Assembly (NCBI GenBank): GCA_002390825.1
Contig: DGQR01000213.1
Location: 1-8,824 of the forward strand
Reading direction: 5' to 3'
Origin: Rhodoferax sp. UBA4409
GTDB lineage: Bacteria > Pseudomonadota > Gammaproteobacteria > Burkholderiales > Burkholderiaceae_C
Length of the DNA stretch: 8,824 bases
A model generated the notes under the pieces. The model saw only the letters and a list, made by a program, of their open reading frames with translations, was not told the origin of the DNA and made no database searches. Of this stretch, positions 6,435-8,824 are shown one piece after another; position 1 is the stretch's first letter, and each line of letters opens with the position of its first letter. Both the position numbers and the translations under genes were made by a program.

Positions 6435-7862
6435 ATGCAATACATCTCTACCCGCGGTAATCAAGACCGCAAACGGTTCTGCGAAATCCTGCTCGAAGGC
6501 CTGGCGCCGGACGGCGGCCTGTACATGCCGGTGGCCTACCCGCAAGTAGACGACGCCACGCTGACCCGCTGGCGCAAGGTCTACCACGAGCAGGGCTACG
6601 CCTCGCTGGCATTTGAAATCCTGTCGCTGTACATCGACGACATTCCAGCCGACGACCTGCGTGCCCTGTGCGCCAAGACCTACACCGCTGAAGTGTTTGG
6701 CACCGGCGAAATCGTGCCCTTGCGCCACCTGCAGGACGGCGTCTGGATCGAAGCGCTGTCCAACGGCCCGACGCTGGCGTTCAAAGACATGGCCATGCAG
6801 CTGTTGGGCAACCTGTTCGAATACGAACTGGCCCGCCGCGGCGAAGAGCTCAACATTCTCGGCGCCACCAGTGGCGACACGGGCAGCGCCGCAGAACATG
6901 CCATGCGTGGCAAAAAGGGCGTGCGCGTCTTCATGACCAGCCCGCATGGCCGCATGAGCCCCTTCCAGCAGGCACAAATGTTCAGCCTGCAGGACGCCAA
7001 TATCTACAACATCGCCATCAAAGGCGTGTTCGATGACTGCCAGGATATCGTCAAGGCGGTGTCCAACGACCTCGAGTTCAAGCGCAAGTACAAAATCGGC
7101 ACGGTCAACTCCATAAACTGGGCGCGTCTGCTGGCCCAAGTGGTGTACTACTTTGCCGGCTACATCCAGGCGACCGAACAGAATTCCCAAAAGGTGTCGT
7201 TCAGCGTGCCCAGCGGCAATTTCGGCAACGTCTGTGCCGGCCATGTGGCCCGCCAGATGGGATTGCCGGTCGACAAGCTGGTAGTCGCCACCAATGAAAA
7301 CGATGTGCTCGACGAGTTCTTCCGAACCGGCGTGTACCGGGTGCGCGGCACCGCAGACACCCACGAGACCTCCAGCCCGTCGATGGATATTTCCAAGGCC
7401 AGCAACTTCGAGCGCTTTGTGTTCGACCTGCTGGGCCGCGACGGCGCGCGGGTCAAGGCGCTGTTCGGAGAAGGCCTGTCCAAGACCGGCCAGTTCGACC
7501 TGAGTGCAGACCCGGTGTTCGCGCAAGCGGCCACCACGTATGGTTTTGTGAGCGGCAAGAGCACCCACGCCAACCGCCTGGACACCATCCGTGCCACTTA
7601 CGAGCAGCACGGCATGATGATCGACACCCACACGGCCGATGGCCTGAAAGTGGCCTTGGAGCACCTGACTGCCGGCGTGCCCATGGTGGTGTTGGAGACT
7701 GCATTGCCCATCAAGTTCGCGGCCACCGTGGTCGAGGCTTTGGGTCGTGATCCCGTCCGCCCGCCACAGTTCGAGGGCATCGAAGCCCTGCCCAAGCGCG
7801 TGCTGGTCATGGATGCAGATGTGCCCGCCATCAAAGCGCTCATTGAGCGCGAGTGTGTTTGA
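6435..7862 (+). CDS. thrC: Threonine synthase
   Basis: This PLP enzyme converts O-phosphohomoserine to threonine and phosphate, the last step of threonine synthesis. It has 475 residues, the longer E. coli/yeast-like class with an N-terminal extension: the opening MQYISTRGNQ followed by LLEGLAPDGGLYMPV is characteristic. The Schiff-base Lys117 lies in GPTLAFKDMAMQ. GATSGDTGSAAEHA (143-156) and SGNFGN (260-265) form the cofactor phosphate and ring pocket. GTVNSINWARLLAQVVYYF and ETSSPSMDISKASNFERF are further conserved blocks. AGGA at 6422-6425, nine bases before the ATG, is a reasonable Shine-Dalgarno. The gene follows hom by 15 bp in one operon. The kinase that makes its substrate (thrB) is not adjacent. 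The stop at 7860-7862 is followed by a repeat element that can form a hairpin, with no T-run terminator. Confidence 0.97.
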   Translation: MQYISTRGNQDRKRFCEILLEGLAPDGGLYMPVAYPQVDDATLTRWRKVYHEQGYASLAFEILSLYIDDIPADDLRALCAKTYTAEVFGTGEIVPLRHLQDGVWIEALSNGPTLAFKDMAMQLLGNLFEYELARRGEELNILGATSGDTGSAAEHAMRGKKGVRVFMTSPHGRMSPFQQAQMFSLQDANIYNIAIKGVFDDCQDIVKAVSNDLEFKRKYKIGTVNSINWARLLAQVVYYFAGYIQATEQNSQKVSFSVPSGNFGNVCAGHVARQMGLPVDKLVVATNENDVLDEFFRTGVYRVRGTADTHETSSPSMDISKASNFERFVFDLLGRDGARVKALFGEGLSKTGQFDLSADPVFAQAATTYGFVSGKSTHANRLDTIRATYEQHGMMIDTHTADGLKVALEHLTAGVPMVVLETALPIKFAATVVEALGRDPVRPPQFEGIEALPKRVLVMDADVPAIKALIERECV

Positions 7863-7877
7863 TTTGTGTATGAAAAC

Positions 7878-7926
7878 GCTGCTTTGCGCCCGTCAATAGT
7901 GCGCGAGCAGCTCCTGAATCGATAGC
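7878..7926 (-). repeat. Intergenic repeat, copy C, between thrC and moeA
   Basis: Read on the - strand it begins GCTATCGATTCAGGAGCTG, continues CTCGCGCACTATT, and ends with GGGCGCAAAGCAGC. It aligns to copy B (opposite orientation) and to copy A (same orientation). It can also fold: GCTGCT (7878-7883) pairs with AGCAGC (7906-7911) and GCGC (7886-7889) with GCGC (7901-7904), leaving an 11-base loop. It fills nearly the whole 66-bp spacer, and its edge is two bases before the moeA ATG. Confidence 0.65.
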
Positions 7927-7928
7927 AA

Positions 7929-8824
7929 ATGACTTCTGCACCCAGCGCCCCCCGCAAGCCTTTATTGCCTTTGGACGATGCGCTGGCGCAGTTGCTGGCA
8001 GCTGTTAGCCCCCTGACAGCGACCGAACAGGTTTCCACCTTCGATGCAGACGGCCGGGTGTTGGCGGCTAACGTGGTGTCTGAGTTGCAAGTGCCGGCCT
8101 TTGATAACAGTGCGATGGACGGTTATGCGGTGCGGGCTGAGGACCTGATGTTCGGCTCCAACGAGCTCCGGGTCACGCAGCGGATTGCCGCTGGCGCTGT
8201 CGGTGAGCAATTGCAAGCCGGCACGGCGGCCCGCATTTTCACCGGCGCACCGGTACCCCCCGGCGCCGATGCGGTGGTCATGCAAGAAGACTGCACCCGC
8301 ATCCAAGACGAGCACCATGGCGAGCCCGAGACCATCCGCGTCAACACCACGCCCTTGCCGGGCCAGCACATCCGCCATGCGGGTGAAGACGTGCAGCGCG
8401 GTGACTGCGTGTTGCCTGCCGGCACCCGTCTGGGCCCGGCTGAGTTAGGCCTGGCTGCCAGCATCGGCATGGCGCAGCTGAAAGTGTTGCGTAAACCGCG
8501 GGTCGCCTTGTTTTCGACTGGAGACGAGCTGGTGATGCCTGGTACGGTGGGTCCACGAGACATGCCGCCGGGCGCCATTTACAACTCCAACCGCTTTTTC
8601 TTGCTGAACCTGCTGCGCCGCATGGGTTGTGAGGTGGCGGATCTGGGTATCGTGCCTGACAACCGGGAAGCCACCATCGCAGCGCTCCATAGCGCGGCGG
8701 CTGACAACGACGTCATCCTCACCAGCGGTGGCGTGTCGGTGGGCGAGGAAGACCATATCAAGCCCGCGGTGCAAAGCCTGGGTACGCTGGACTTATGGCA
8801 AATCGCCATCAAGCCCGGCAAACC
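7929..8824 (+). CDS. moeA: Molybdopterin molybdenumtransferase MoeA, N-terminal part (3' end outside window)
   Basis: MoeA inserts molybdate into adenylylated molybdopterin in the last step of molybdenum-cofactor synthesis. The 298 codons present cover the MoeA N-terminal region and most of the central MogA-like domain. Recognisable are VPAFDNSAMDGYAVR (55-69, with Asp59), IFTGAPVPPGADAVVMQED (103-121), RHAGEDV, LFSTGDELVMPG (195-206, Gly198-Asp199-Glu200), AIYNSNRFFL, and TSGGVSVGEEDHIK (265-278). The frame is still open at IKPGK. About a quarter of a typical 400-residue protein (the rest of the central domain and the C-terminal β-domain) is missing beyond the window. The ATG at 7929 is the only plausible start before the conserved core, but it follows the repeat by two bases and has no Shine-Dalgarno. 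It lies 66 bp after thrC on the same strand. Co-transcription is possible, although the function is unrelated. Confidence 0.95.
   Translation, partial: MTSAPSAPRKPLLPLDDALAQLLAAVSPLTATEQVSTFDADGRVLAANVVSELQVPAFDNSAMDGYAVRAEDLMFGSNELRVTQRIAAGAVGEQLQAGTAARIFTGAPVPPGADAVVMQEDCTRIQDEHHGEPETIRVNTTPLPGQHIRHAGEDVQRGDCVLPAGTRLGPAELGLAASIGMAQLKVLRKPRVALFSTGDELVMPGTVGPRDMPPGAIYNSNRFFLLNLLRRMGCEVADLGIVPDNREATIAALHSAAADNDVILTSGGVSVGEEDHIKPAVQSLGTLDLWQIAIKPGK

Noticed and set aside
6420..7664. 414-codon - strand open frame opposite thrC
   Set aside because: It is an antisense shadow of threonine synthase. No family features are visible.
1..8824. A hidden defence, mobile or novel metabolic system
   Set aside because: All large frames are conserved housekeeping genes in a plausible chromosomal order, with no integrase, transposase, CRISPR-like array, tRNA edge or compositional break seen.

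Overview
The window is chromosomal core DNA from a betaproteobacterium, most likely of the family Comamonadaceae (Rhodoferax/Polaromonas/Acidovorax-like). This assignment is an inference. It rests on GC-rich coding sequence, protein sequences that read like that family, the order aminotransferase–hom–thrC–moeA, and short intergenic repeats of a style I associate with Comamonadaceae.

Layout from left to right. (1) The 3' end of dnaB (replicative helicase, + strand) ends at 727, followed by a bidirectional hairpin terminator. (2) Three genes lie on the - strand: a PIN–PhoH family ATPase (811-2532), a Bcp/PrxQ peroxiredoxin (2709-3185), and a small Mth938-like protein (3339-3704). A strong terminator at 2582-2612 separates the peroxiredoxin from phoH. 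(3) A 94-bp divergent spacer follows. (4) A + strand block holds an AlaA-type glutamate–pyruvate aminotransferase with a TTG start (3799-5025), homoserine dehydrogenase hom (5097-6419), threonine synthase thrC (6435-7862), and the first 298 codons of molybdopterin molybdenumtransferase moeA (7929 to the window end).

How the genes work together: hom and thrC are two steps of the aspartate-to-threonine branch and sit 15 bp apart, so they are almost certainly co-transcribed. The homoserine kinase gene thrB, which acts between them, is not in the window. AlaA adds pyruvate/alanine transamination just upstream. MoeA begins a molybdenum-cofactor function. PhoH and the peroxiredoxin are stand-alone RNA-metabolism and stress-type genes.

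Every long stretch is explained by housekeeping genes. I found no mobile element, CRISPR array, tRNA or rRNA, and no evidence of an undescribed defence or metabolic system. The items most worth a second look are small: three related copies of an intergenic repeat (one supplies the phoH stop codon, and two in opposite orientation bracket hom–thrC), a peroxiredoxin lacking the usual resolving cysteine, the unusual GNLAVFGF motif and TTG start in AlaA, and two genes (hom, moeA) that start directly after a repeat with no visible Shine-Dalgarno.
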